Under the pieces are notes generated by a model, which saw only the letters and a list, made by a program, of their open reading frames with translations, was not told the origin of the DNA and did no database searches. DNA of 32,874 nt, from positions 1-32,874 of the forward strand of contig CAUJDH010000094.1 of NCBI GenBank assembly GCA_963169225.1, in the 5' to 3' direction. Positions 19,112 to 27,831 of the stretch are shown here, one piece after another. The translations under genes and the position numbers were made by a program. Origin of the DNA: Actinomycetota bacterium. GTDB lineage: Bacteria > Actinomycetota > Actinomycetes > S36-B12 > UBA10799. Numbering within the stretch: the stretch's first letter is position 1; every line of letters begins with the position of its first letter.

Positions 19112-19920
19112 AGAACAGCGTCTCCGGCGGCGAGGTAGTAATGCCCGCACTGTCCATTTTGTGCATTGGTGGAGGTGCTGGCATCGGAACCTCGACGATG
19201 GCAGCTGCTTTGGGTGATGCTTTGGCACGTCAGGGTCACAAAACTGCCGTATTTGAGGTGTGCCCTCCTTATCGTTCGAGCTATTTGGCTCAACCCGATT
19301 CCGGAGCGATCGCACCAGGTGGGCATGAAACGTCACGTCTACGTGTGACTCGCCGACCTTCCGGGGCCCAGGTGGTACGTCTGGATTCGGCGGATAAAGA
19401 CCAGCGCGTGTACTTCTTTGATCCGAACGACGTTCCCAGCATCGAGTGGTGGCTTGCTGCAGCTGATTCCCCTGATGTTGTGGTCGTCGACTTCGGGTGG
19501 CCTGTCGGAGAACAGATCGAAAGCACCTCCCAGCAACAAACGTCGCTTGCTCCTTGGCTGGTACCTGATCAAGCATGGCCAACGGCCATGGTGGTGGGGA
19601 TTGCTCCAAGTTTGACGTCGGCTTTGCGCGGCGAGCACACACTAAACATTTTGACAGTGAATGCAGGGTGGAAAGGCCAGCATTTAGTGGCAGCTCTTGG
19701 AGGGGATGCGCGCCAGCTTGCCGACGCCGCAGGTCCGGAAGCTGCCGAGGGATTATCTCGCTCAAACTTCGCTGAGTTCCCGTTTCTTGAAGCTGTGCGA
19801 GTTCACGGTGCTGCTTCAGATATGCCACCTGAAATGAATGAAGCTGCCTGGCCACTACTTCAGGCAGCTCAAGTGGCAGCTGATCGTCGCTATGACGATC
19901 ACAGCCTGCCCGAACTCTAG
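19102..19920 (+). CDS. ParA/MinD/TadZ-like protein with degenerate P-loop
   Basis: A 272-residue protein. ALSILCIGGGAGIGTSTMAA is clearly the first strand and P-loop of a ParA/MinD-type NTPase, and VVVVDFGWPVG is the Walker B strand. The lysine of the P-loop is replaced by Thr (GIGTST) and the signature lysine is also missing, so ATP hydrolysis as in ParA is unlikely. Similar degenerate proteins (CpaE/TadZ) act as polar localisation factors for secretion machines. It may use ATG at 19102, which overlaps the upstream gene, or ATG at 19141 with GGCGAGG upstream. Its place at the head of the T4SS operon suggests it positions the apparatus. Confidence 0.72.
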   Translation: MSIENSVSGGEVVMPALSILCIGGGAGIGTSTMAAALGDALARQGHKTAVFEVCPPYRSSYLAQPDSGAIAPGGHETSRLRVTRRPSGAQVVRLDSADKDQRVYFFDPNDVPSIEWWLAAADSPDVVVVDFGWPVGEQIESTSQQQTSLAPWLVPDQAWPTAMVVGIAPSLTSALRGEHTLNILTVNAGWKGQHLVAALGGDARQLADAAGPEAAEGLSRSNFAEFPFLEAVRVHGAASDMPPEMNEAAWPLLQAAQVAADRRYDDHSLPEL

Positions 19921-19968
19921 TCACCATGACATCACACAAAAACAACAACAAGTAAAAGGAGCAAGACA

Positions 19969-20280
19969 ATGAGAGAACTAATGATCGAACAGTTCGTTCA
20001 CCTGCAACTCGTCCTGGGTGATATTGGAATCAAAAAGCCGTCACCGGTTGCACCTCCGGGTGCAGGAGACAAAGTTAATACCATTTTGGGTTACGTGACA
20101 TGGTTTGCTGGCGCAGCTGTCGTGTTCGGTGTGCTTCTTGGTGGCGCAATGATCGCGGTCGGCAAAATGTCGAACAATCATGGTGCTGGTTCCGCTGGCG
20201 GCAAGATTCTTGGTGGCGCGGTAGCAGGAGCGTGCGTGCTCGCCGTTGGCTATACCGTCGTCAACTCGCTCAGCAGCTAA
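19969..20280 (+). CDS. VirB2/pilin-like small membrane protein
   Basis: A 103-residue protein with an N-terminal region containing VAPPGAGDKVNTILGYVTWF, then two membrane segments: WFAGAAVVFGVLLGGAMIAV and ILGGAVAGACVLAVGYTVVN. They are joined by a small polar loop (NNHGAGSAGG). This two-span Gly/Ala-rich plan is that of VirB2/TrbC pilins of T4SS. AAAGGAG lies 8 nt before the ATG. In Gram-positive systems the homologue may line the channel instead of forming a pilus. Assignment is by topology and position before the VirB8- and VirB6-like genes. Confidence 0.7.
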   Translation: MRELMIEQFVHLQLVLGDIGIKKPSPVAPPGAGDKVNTILGYVTWFAGAAVVFGVLLGGAMIAVGKMSNNHGAGSAGGKILGGAVAGACVLAVGYTVVNSLSS

Positions 20281-20289
20281 GCCGCATTC

Positions 20290-21063
20290 ATGACTTCACT
20301 CCACCCCAACTCCGGGGCTCTTGCCCGCGAAAAGAGCGGCAGCTGGCGACTTCTCATGGTCGTCAGCGTTGCCGTCATGGCTCTTGTAGCCCTGGCTGGG
20401 GTTGGTGTGTGGAGTTTGACCGGGTCGGCAAGTCCATCGGCAGCTGAGGGAACGGTCGGTGTCAGTGGTGATCGTGAGGATGAGATCGCACTGGCACCGT
20501 TCCCGCAGGTACAAGAGTTCTCAGCTGACGCTCCACCGCCGGTGGTGTCTGCGCCCGCTGACGTGATGAAGATTCCGGCCACTGCCGATGGATCGCCGGA
20601 AGGTGCTATTGCGGCGCTACATCAGAGCATTGCTGAAGCAACGGTTGACTTGGATCCGGCAAAAATTCAAGTGACATTAGACCGTTTCGTTATGCCCAAC
20701 GATAGTGCGGTTAGTGAACTCCAAGACATGGTTACTGAGGCCCGCACCCTACGGGCGCGATCAGGTTTCCCTGCGTCCGGGCCAGTAGAAGGGTTTAGTG
20801 CAAGAAACGAACTCGCCGGAGGGCTCATTCGTGGGACGAGTAAGGATTTCGCATCAGTATGCGTGATCGAAGAATTGTGGATCTCGTATCCGTCGCTAGG
20901 GGAGCGGGCGGTTCCCTGGACTGTGTGTTCTCGTCTGTGGTGGAAGGGAACTAAATGGCTAGCTGAGGCGCGCCCTAGTGCTAAACCACCGCAAGTATGG
21001 CCGAATACTCAACCAGCGCTGGATGCAGGCTTTCGTCCGGTTGAGGTGGTGACAGCACCATGA
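20290..21063 (+). CDS. Bitopic T4SS protein, VirB8/TcpC-like
   Basis: A 257-residue protein with a short basic cytoplasmic N-terminus, one membrane span (WRLLMVVSVAVMALVALAGV) and a large outside domain. After a Pro/Ala linker, the domain begins GSPEGAIAALHQSI and has the pattern of NTF2-like periplasmic or wall-zone domains, ending WWKGTKWLAEARPSAKPPQV. VirB8 and its Gram-positive counterparts (TcpC) form the scaffold around the channel. It starts nine bases after the pilin-like stop without a clear ribosome binding site and overlaps the next gene by 4 nt. The assignment rests on topology and order, not on a confident motif. Confidence 0.6.
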   Translation: MTSLHPNSGALAREKSGSWRLLMVVSVAVMALVALAGVGVWSLTGSASPSAAEGTVGVSGDREDEIALAPFPQVQEFSADAPPPVVSAPADVMKIPATADGSPEGAIAALHQSIAEATVDLDPAKIQVTLDRFVMPNDSAVSELQDMVTEARTLRARSGFPASGPVEGFSARNELAGGLIRGTSKDFASVCVIEELWISYPSLGERAVPWTVCSRLWWKGTKWLAEARPSAKPPQVWPNTQPALDAGFRPVEVVTAP

Positions 21064-22433
21064 GCAACGTCATGATGATGGCCACCGATCTTTTCTCAGT
21101 GTCGTGGGGGCCAGCCGGTGACTTAATGGAAGGCGCAGTTAAAGGCGCTTTCGAGTTCTTCGGTGGCCAGTTCTTTTCCGGCGGCCACAACATGCTCAAA
21201 GCCGCATTCGAGTTCGGAAACCAGCAAGGCAGTTTTGAAGTTGGGTTCAGTGGCAATTCAGGATTAGCACGGATCTGGCCCTACACGTCATGGATCGGTC
21301 TGATCATTGTACTGGGACTACTGTTTTGGCAGGTCGCGATGAGCCTGTTGCAACGCAACGGTGCCACCATGGCCACCGCGCTGCTGGGCGTGGTGAAGTA
21401 CGTCATCATCACCGCGTGCTTCGTGGGTGTAATTGCGACTTTCAACGGCGTCATGACTGCGTTAACAAGTGCCATATTGGGGCTTCCCAGTAAGGGCGGG
21501 ACCTTTGGCTCGGCCGGCAGTATGCTCATCGCTGGCACTAGCGGAATGGGCGCGCAAGGCCCTGCCTTAGCTATGATCCTGGGCTTCTTGATGATCTTAC
21601 TGGGCGTCCTGGTAGCGATTCTTTTTTCGTTGATGCAAATTGGCGTGATCGTGCTTTTAGCACTCTCACCCATTGTTGCCGCTGGTGTAGTAGCCGAATC
21701 TTCGGCCACCTGGTGGCATCGCCTCGTCAAATGGGTAGCAGCGCTTTTAATGGCGAAGCCGGTCATCGCGATAGTGCTGGTTGTAGCACTCATGCTTAAT
21801 GAAGGAGCCAAAGGCCCATGGCAGGGCCTGGTCACTTTAATGGCAGTTTTCGCGATCTGCATGGTGCCGTGGCTATTGATCAAAATGATTGATTCAGCAA
21901 CTGGCGGCAATATGCAAATGGCATTAGGGAAAGCGAAGCAAGCCGGAATGAGTGCTTTGGGTCTTGGCGCGGGTGGAGCTGCTGCGGGTGCGGCAGGAGC
22001 CGGGGCTGGATCTCAGTCTGCTTCGCAGTCAGCAAATATGGCATCTAACTCAATTTCGAGTGCTACTGAGCAACGGCAACAAAATGCTGAAGCGGCTCTC
22101 AAGCTTATTGACGAGCAGGAGCAAGCGCAGAATCAGTCGAGTTCGGCAGACGCGAGTAATCAAAGTTCAGCGGGCCCAACGCCTCCTGCTTCTCAATCAC
22201 CTTCAGTGGAAGGCGGGACCGGTGGAAACGGCAGCACCGGCACACCAGGCACGCCTGGGCAGGATGCTCCCGAAAGTGAATCCTCGCCAAGTAGCGGCAA
22301 ACCGGTGAAGGTTGGAACCCAAAACCTGAGAGTTGCATTTTCCCATGGAGCCGGGCCTGCCGGATTCAATTCGATTGATCCACCGGATCCCACCAGAACT
22401 ATCACTGTGCCAGTAGCGGCACCACGAGAGTAG
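21060..22433 (+). CDS. VirB6/TrbL-like polytopic channel protein
   Basis: A 457-residue protein. The first 290 residues have five to six membrane spans, for example WIGLIIVLGLLFWQVAMSLL, VVKYVIITACFVGVIATF, LAMILGFLMILLGVLVAILF, IGVIVLLALSPIVAAGVV and KPVIAIVLVVALML. The last third is a low-complexity tail (Gly, Ser, Gln, Ala, then Pro). This is the architecture of TrbL/VirB6 in Gram-positive T4SS, which forms the inner-membrane channel. Start and stop overlap or abut neighbours: ATGA with the upstream gene, ten bases to the next. The variable tail is usual in the family. Confidence 0.8.
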   Translation: MSNVMMMATDLFSVSWGPAGDLMEGAVKGAFEFFGGQFFSGGHNMLKAAFEFGNQQGSFEVGFSGNSGLARIWPYTSWIGLIIVLGLLFWQVAMSLLQRNGATMATALLGVVKYVIITACFVGVIATFNGVMTALTSAILGLPSKGGTFGSAGSMLIAGTSGMGAQGPALAMILGFLMILLGVLVAILFSLMQIGVIVLLALSPIVAAGVVAESSATWWHRLVKWVAALLMAKPVIAIVLVVALMLNEGAKGPWQGLVTLMAVFAICMVPWLLIKMIDSATGGNMQMALGKAKQAGMSALGLGAGGAAAGAAGAGAGSQSASQSANMASNSISSATEQRQQNAEAALKLIDEQEQAQNQSSSADASNQSSAGPTPPASQSPSVEGGTGGNGSTGTPGTPGQDAPESESSPSSGKPVKVGTQNLRVAFSHGAGPAGFNSIDPPDPTRTITVPVAAPRE

Positions 22434-22443
22434 GAGCAGAACT

Positions 22444-23949
22444 ATGAGCGCACATATGTATTCCGGGTGGAGGCCAGAAAAGCAAGGCTGGCTATTCGGT
22501 CTTTCAGGCGGTCAACTGGTGGGAATCCTTATCGTGTGGGCCTATCCCGCCCTTGGCCTATTTTTAGGCAAACTCTCTGTTGTCATCATGGGAGGCGTGA
22601 TCGCTCTTATCGTGAGCGTATTGATCATGTGGCGACCTGGCGGCCGCACATTATTTGGTTGGCTGATTGCCAGCGGGGTGTGGTCATGGTCGGATAAGAA
22701 GCGATACAACGAGTTTCAGTCACGGCTCTCTGCCGGATTGGACCAGGATCCCACGCAACCAGATCTACCAGGCGTGTTGGGTCGACTGGTGTTTTACGAA
22801 GGCCCCATGCTTGCCAATCTGTCTCGGCTGGGTCTTATTCATGATCCGATCGAGCGAACCTGGACAGTAGTAGCTCGCACGCACAATCAGGGAATCGCAT
22901 TAGAAACTGACACCACCATTAACGCACGGGTATCTGGCCACGCTGAACTACTCGAGGAAGTTGGCGGCGACCCTCATGTTCTACGGGTCGTTGAATATGT
23001 GCGAACGGTTCCCGATGACGGAACAGAAGCCCGCCATTGGCAGGAAGAAAACCTTGACCCTTCAGCTCCTGCAGGACCGTTGGAAACGGTGAAGCTGCTT
23101 CGCTACGCGGCCGCGACTCAAGCCTTGCGCCAGGAAACCTTCATGGCGTTAGTGATAGATGAACGGAAAGCCGCAAGGGCAGCGTCAGCTGCAGGTGGTG
23201 GACTTGAGGGCTACGGAAAAGTGATCCAACGCAAACTCCACGGGTTTGCCAGTGTCCTCACCTCGTGCGGCTTCGTTGATCACGAATGGTTGGACGTCAC
23301 CAAAATTGGTGACGCCATATCTGAAGGATTTAGCCCACTGGATCCTGTCGATCGTGCGATCTCGAAACTGACCAACGACGACGACGTCGACGAGTTTACT
23401 GATTTGTCAGCCGTGGGCCCGGCCTCAGCGCAGGCACTACGTGGCTGCTTACTGCATGACGGGTCGATTTCGGTGAGCTTCCGGGTAGCCCTTCCGCACA
23501 ATCAAATGCCTTTGGATGCACTTACCCAAATGATGATGCCGGCCGTGGCTGGGGAACGCCGCTCCATCGCACTGCATTTCGAGGGAATCGAGGCCTCCCA
23601 AGCAGACCGGGCAGTCGCCAACGAAATCTACAAGTCCGAAGTAGCAATGGATGCGAAAGTGCAACGGAAGTTCCGCACCAGCCGAAAAGAGGTGAAATCT
23701 CTGGAAGAGGCTCACCGTCAAGAGTCGCAGCTGGCATATGGCGCAACTCTGATGAGAGCGGCGGTCGTTCTGACCGTGACCGTACCGACAAACGTCAGTA
23801 TCGATGATGCGTGCGCAGCCGCCGAGTCATCAGCTCGTAAAGCCCGCATGGGACTGCAACGCTTGTGGATGGCACAAGACGCTGGTTTCTATGCGGGGGC
23901 ACTACCAATCGGTGTGGGACTTCCCAGGATCCGCGGAGGTAGGGCATGA
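22444..23949 (+). CDS. SCO6880-type protein (PrgI/VirB3-VirB4 N-terminal half)
   Basis: A 501-residue protein. Two membrane spans lie at about 22-65 (LVGILIVWAYPALGLFLGKL, then VVIMGGVIALIVSVLIM), the PrgI/VirB3 part. The large soluble remainder corresponds to the N-terminal half of VirB4: TWTVVARTHNQGIAL, AATQALRQETFMALVID and a C-terminal block with MGLQRLWMAQDAGFYAGALPIG. Actinobacterial SCO6880 proteins have this plan. The ATPase half is the next gene, with an ATGA overlap, so the VirB4 function is split over two chains. AGGAG is 6 nt upstream of the ATG. Confidence 0.88.
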   Translation: MSAHMYSGWRPEKQGWLFGLSGGQLVGILIVWAYPALGLFLGKLSVVIMGGVIALIVSVLIMWRPGGRTLFGWLIASGVWSWSDKKRYNEFQSRLSAGLDQDPTQPDLPGVLGRLVFYEGPMLANLSRLGLIHDPIERTWTVVARTHNQGIALETDTTINARVSGHAELLEEVGGDPHVLRVVEYVRTVPDDGTEARHWQEENLDPSAPAGPLETVKLLRYAAATQALRQETFMALVIDERKAARAASAAGGGLEGYGKVIQRKLHGFASVLTSCGFVDHEWLDVTKIGDAISEGFSPLDPVDRAISKLTNDDDVDEFTDLSAVGPASAQALRGCLLHDGSISVSFRVALPHNQMPLDALTQMMMPAVAGERRSIALHFEGIEASQADRAVANEIYKSEVAMDAKVQRKFRTSRKEVKSLEEAHRQESQLAYGATLMRAAVVLTVTVPTNVSIDDACAAAESSARKARMGLQRLWMAQDAGFYAGALPIGVGLPRIRGGRA

Positions 23950-25469
23950 ATCAGCCTCAAGGAATCCACGAAGTGATCTCAGATGCCGGACACGATCGCA
24001 CCTGGTTGACCGAAGCCGACACCGAGTACACCGAACCGACGCTATGGCAGCGTGCAGCGGCTCATTTCGAGCGTGCGCCTGCACCTAAAGGTATCTCCAA
24101 ATATGGTGAGAGAGCACCGGGAACGGGTTACTCGCGCCTGCGGGCACCATTGAGCGTCTATCGTGCAACCAGTGCCCAATTCTGCGGTCTATACCCTTAT
24201 GTCGCGAACGAAGGGTTACCCCCTATCGGTGCCTATATTGGTGCGGACTACACCTCTGGTGGAGCGTTCTACTGTTCACCGACTGATTGGGTCATGCGGG
24301 AATTGGTGACGAACCCAAACATGATTTTCATGGGTGAGCCAGGAACAGGAAAGTCCGCTTATGTGAAGGCCTTGTCGTGGCGATTAGCCGCGTTCGGAAT
24401 CAAAACGATCGTTCCGTTGGATCTGAAAGAAGAGTACGAACCGTTAGCGCGCGCTTTAGGGTGTGAACCGCTGCGGTTCGGTCCAGGGACGAATACTCGT
24501 ATTAATCCGTTGGACTCGGGGCCGATCGCGGACAACATTCGCGAAGGCGTGTCAGCTGACGATTTGGCTCGCTCTGTCGGTGCCGAGCGCGTTATTTTGC
24601 TTATCGCTCTACTCGAGGCAACGGGATACAAAGTGTCAAAGATTGATGAACAGGCACTCGCGATCGCGATTGAGGAAGTCACCATCGCACGGTTGAATAC
24701 TGGCGGCGATCTTCAACCGACTGTGCCTGATGTGTGGCATGCGTTGCGCACACCGAGCAGTGAACTCCGGCAAGATATGAACTTTCACAACAAGACTGAA
24801 GCCAATGTTGCGTTACGAGAGTTATGTGCAGCTTTGTCCTCGCTGGTCACCGGCCCGCTTCGTGGGTTGTTCGATGAACAAACCAATGTCAGCATCGATT
24901 TTCAACAACCGTTTGTGAGCGTCTCCGGACCTGGCCTTGAATCCAGGGGTGAGAAAGCTGTAGGTGTGGCACTCACCTGCATGGGTGCGTGGATGCAAGC
25001 TGCCACCCGGAAGCGTAAACCTGGCGAAGTCACGATCGTTATTAACGATGAGGATTGGCGCGCAATGCGCCTGGGGACAGCAATGGTGAAAGAGCGCGAC
25101 GCGCGGCTGCGCTTGTCACGTACCGAAGGCAAAATCCAGATTATGGCTGTCCATAAGCCCTCTGACCTTCTCAGTGTCGGTGGGGCAGGGGAGCAGGCCA
25201 CCAACATTGCTAAAGACTTCATCGGACTGTGTTCAACCAAAGTCATGTTGGCTCAAACCGACGGTGTCTCAGCGTCACTTGCTGACGCGATCGGGTTAAC
25301 AGGTCGGGAACAAGACGAGCTCACTGGCTGGTGCCACGGAGCTCGCGGACGTGCTCTATGGAAGGTGGGCCAACGCGGATTCAAAGTCCGGTCCTGGTTG
25401 ACACCGTTGGAGCAAAAACTATTCCACACCGATGAAGGTGTGAATCGTAAAGTTGCTGTGACGTCATGA
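23946..25469 (+). CDS. VirB4-type T4SS ATPase (C-terminal half)
   Basis: A 507-residue protein with Walker A GEPGTGKS at 130-137 and Walker B IVINDED at 364-370, flanked by motifs of the VirB4/TraE/HerA-FtsK family: VPLDLKEEYEPLARALG, FGPGTNTRINPLD and the late KIQIMAVHKPSDLLSVG. It energises assembly and transfer through the T4SS. It lacks the N-terminal VirB4 domain, which is supplied by the upstream SCO6880-type gene with an ATGA overlap. The stop overlaps the cell-wall enzyme gene by 4 nt. All key residues are intact. Confidence 0.93.
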   Translation: MNQPQGIHEVISDAGHDRTWLTEADTEYTEPTLWQRAAAHFERAPAPKGISKYGERAPGTGYSRLRAPLSVYRATSAQFCGLYPYVANEGLPPIGAYIGADYTSGGAFYCSPTDWVMRELVTNPNMIFMGEPGTGKSAYVKALSWRLAAFGIKTIVPLDLKEEYEPLARALGCEPLRFGPGTNTRINPLDSGPIADNIREGVSADDLARSVGAERVILLIALLEATGYKVSKIDEQALAIAIEEVTIARLNTGGDLQPTVPDVWHALRTPSSELRQDMNFHNKTEANVALRELCAALSSLVTGPLRGLFDEQTNVSIDFQQPFVSVSGPGLESRGEKAVGVALTCMGAWMQAATRKRKPGEVTIVINDEDWRAMRLGTAMVKERDARLRLSRTEGKIQIMAVHKPSDLLSVGGAGEQATNIAKDFIGLCSTKVMLAQTDGVSASLADAIGLTGREQDELTGWCHGARGRALWKVGQRGFKVRSWLTPLEQKLFHTDEGVNRKVAVTS

Positions 25470-27508
25470 AGTTAGGAGCACTGCTTGTCGCGTTGAGCCT
25501 TGTCGCTGGAATGGTGATCATTCTTCCGATCATGGCGATTCAGTCGACAGCGAGTGCTGCCGCAATATGCAAGTCCGAAAGTAACGGAGAAGCGGCATGG
25601 TCAGCGCCCTCAGCTGCTGCTAAAAACATTCCGGCAGTCGCATACGAGGCGTATGTGAAAGCGGCGCAAAAGCATGGGCTGGATTGGGTATATCTCGCTG
25701 CAATCGGTGAGCAGGAATCAGGTCATGGCACCGCCTACGGCAACAAGCTCGATAGCGCAGGAACGGCCAAACCGGGAGTATTTGGCACACCAACGCCTTA
25801 TGGCAGAGCGATGGGGCCGATGCAGTTCATTCCCTCAACGTGGAAAGCCTACGGCCGTGACGGTAACGGTGACGGCAAGAAGGATCCGCAAAACATTTAT
25901 GACGCCGCTTTCGCGTCAGCTGCCTATTTGCGTGCATCGGGAGCACCGGGGAATTGGGATAAGGCGATCTACGCCTACAACCATGCTGGCTGGTACGTGA
26001 CACAAGTAAAAGAAAAAGCAGCAAAATATCGGAAGGAAGCCGCCAATTCCCCAGTATCAAGCCCCATTAGTACAACCATCGACGGGCGCGTGTGGCCTGT
26101 AGGTAAAGGCAACATCGGTGCCCACTTCGGTCAGGCAGGTGGCTCATGGTCCAGCGGCTACCACACCGGGCAAGACTTCGGAAGAAAGCAAGGCACAACA
26201 ATTTATGCAGCCCACGATGGGCAAGTGGTCGAAGCCGGTTTTGGCACGAGACATTCTGGCTGGGCCGGCGGATTGGTGATCGTGCGGGCAAGCACTAAAC
26301 AAGGTGCGGTAGTGGAAACCTGGTATGCGCATCAATCGAAAGTGGACGTAAAAAAGGGAGACACCGTCAAAGCCGGTCAACGTATTGGCCGGGTTGGATC
26401 GACCGGTAATTCCACCGGGCCGCACCTCCACTTCGAGGTAACTATCAACGGGAAACGGACAGACCCGTTGAAATGGTTAAGCGGTGCTGAAGACGCCCCA
26501 ACTGGCGATCGGATCGCCTCGAGCGTGTTCATTGTGGGTGACTCGTTGACCGTGGGAACGGTAAAACATTTACGAGCTGCCTTCGGGAAAACCGATTATG
26601 ACGTTGACGCTCTTGGGGGCCGCACCATGGCCCAGGGCATCGAAATTTTGAAGAAGAACAAGAATGCGCAAACGGCCGCTACGTGGATCGTTGCTTTGGG
26701 CACCAACAATCCGCAACCGAGTACATACGGCAAACAGATCGATCAGGTGCTCAAGTTAGCGAAGCAACGACAGGTCGTAATTCCGACTATTGGCCGGGTG
26801 CATTCAACAACGCAGAAAATGAACGACATTCTCATAACGAAAGGCATTGAGAATGCGACGCATTTGAGCACACCTGACGCGGCTGCAGTACCGGCATCGA
26901 TGGTGGCTGACCAGGTGGGGCACCTCACTGATGCCGGCTATAAATGGAGAGCTGAACTGTACGCCTCGAGCGTGAAAAATGTTGACGAACGCGACGCCTG
27001 CGGCGACGGTAGCGACATGGGGCCAGTCAATATCCCCGGTCTACCTGCTAATCCACCCTCACATCAAAAAATGAACGAGAACCGCCTGCAGCGCAATGCG
27101 GTTAAGACTGGCCGGGTGCTTTTAGCGGCATTTCCCGAGATCAAAAGCATCGGCGGCTACCGCCCTGATCGAATGCAATACCACCCCTCGGGTACTGCGC
27201 TAGACGTGATGGTGGATGACAACGGCAAATTCACTAAAGAAAGTGAAAAGTTGGGTTACCGGATAGGGCAGTTTCTCTTGAGATATGGCAAGCAACTCGG
27301 TGTCAACAGGTTCATTTGGCTTTCACGTATTAGCTACATCGAGAAAGATCCAAATACGGGCTTCAAACATAAAGATCCTTGGGATCCGAAGAAGGCCCGT
27401 CTGCTGACATACGGCGGGTGCAGTGCGAATCCGAACAATATGACAACCGTATGTCACTACGACCATTTGCACGTTGACACGTTCGACAACAGCGGCCGCG
27501 CGCTTTAG
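25466..27508 (+). CDS. Four-domain cell-wall remodelling enzyme (SLT, M23, SGNH, M15-like)
   Basis: A 680-residue exported protein. Residues 1-33 are a signal peptide. A lytic transglycosylase-like domain (about 55-190) has the catalytic Glu in EQESGHG (Glu84) and MGPMQFIPSTW. An M23 endopeptidase domain (about 205-340) has HxxxD at His233/Asp237 and HxH at 320-322. A GDSL/SGNH hydrolase domain (about 352-500) has GDSLTVG (Ser360), GTNN (Asn414) and the Asp482/His486 pair. A C-terminal domain (about 535-680) with HPSGTALD (His573, Asp580) and CHYDHLHV resembles D-Ala-D-Ala carboxypeptidase-like M15 domains. T4SS VirB1-type enzymes usually have one or two of these. All active sites appear intact. 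It should open peptidoglycan for the channel. Confidence 0.9.
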   Translation: MKLGALLVALSLVAGMVIILPIMAIQSTASAAAICKSESNGEAAWSAPSAAAKNIPAVAYEAYVKAAQKHGLDWVYLAAIGEQESGHGTAYGNKLDSAGTAKPGVFGTPTPYGRAMGPMQFIPSTWKAYGRDGNGDGKKDPQNIYDAAFASAAYLRASGAPGNWDKAIYAYNHAGWYVTQVKEKAAKYRKEAANSPVSSPISTTIDGRVWPVGKGNIGAHFGQAGGSWSSGYHTGQDFGRKQGTTIYAAHDGQVVEAGFGTRHSGWAGGLVIVRASTKQGAVVETWYAHQSKVDVKKGDTVKAGQRIGRVGSTGNSTGPHLHFEVTINGKRTDPLKWLSGAEDAPTGDRIASSVFIVGDSLTVGTVKHLRAAFGKTDYDVDALGGRTMAQGIEILKKNKNAQTAATWIVALGTNNPQPSTYGKQIDQVLKLAKQRQVVIPTIGRVHSTTQKMNDILITKGIENATHLSTPDAAAVPASMVADQVGHLTDAGYKWRAELYASSVKNVDERDACGDGSDMGPVNIPGLPANPPSHQKMNENRLQRNAVKTGRVLLAAFPEIKSIGGYRPDRMQYHPSGTALDVMVDDNGKFTKESEKLGYRIGQFLLRYGKQLGVNRFIWLSRISYIEKDPNTGFKHKDPWDPKKARLLTYGGCSANPNNMTTVCHYDHLHVDTFDNSGRAL

Positions 27509-27529
27509 ATGAATGAGAAGGAGACAGTG

Positions 27530-27796
27530 ATGGAGTCAGAGACAAGTTGGCGTCAATATGCGCTATGTACGCAAGTTGATTCGGAGCTCTTTTTCCCCGA
27601 CGCCAGAGAAAGCAATAAGGATGCACGCAGGGTGTGTGCAGCGTGCCCGGTCAGCTGGGAGTGCCAAGAGTATGCGATCTCGATGAAGGAACGACATGGG
27701 ATCTGGGGCGGCAAAACAACGAAGGAGCTTGCTGCTATTCGGTTGCAACGTCAAGCCCACCAGTTGGTGACAGAACCTCACATCGAAGCAGCCTGA
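27530..27796 (+). CDS. WhiB-family iron-sulphur regulator 2
   Basis: An 88-residue protein starting MESETSWRQYALC. The cluster cysteines are Cys13, then CAAC and the cysteine at CPVSWEC. GIWGG and a basic C-terminal segment (KTTKELAAIRLQRQ) follow. It is a second, diverged WhiB after the one at 8422. The start at 27530 has GAAGGAG 6 nt upstream; an upstream ATG at 27509 follows the previous stop directly but would place that ribosome binding site inside the gene. A regulator within the transfer operon could couple transfer to redox or nitric oxide state, as WhiB proteins sense these; that is inference. Confidence 0.93.
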   Translation: MESETSWRQYALCTQVDSELFFPDARESNKDARRVCAACPVSWECQEYAISMKERHGIWGGKTTKELAAIRLQRQAHQLVTEPHIEAA

Positions 27797-27831
27797 CATG
27801 AAAAGTTGGCCATCAATGGAAGGTGAGAGCA

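Noticed and set aside
18673-19326. 217-codon minus-strand frame
   Set aside because: It lies opposite two coding genes and has no ribosome binding site and no domain.
19100-19969. 289-codon minus-strand frame opposite the ParA-like gene
   Set aside because: It mirrors a gene with clear P-loop and Walker B context. Its own composition (Arg, Pro, Gln, Leu repeats) is that of an antisense shadow.
21281-21910. 209-codon minus-strand frame opposite the VirB6-like gene
   Set aside because: It is an antisense image of membrane-span codons, with a Pro/Thr/Ile-rich composition.
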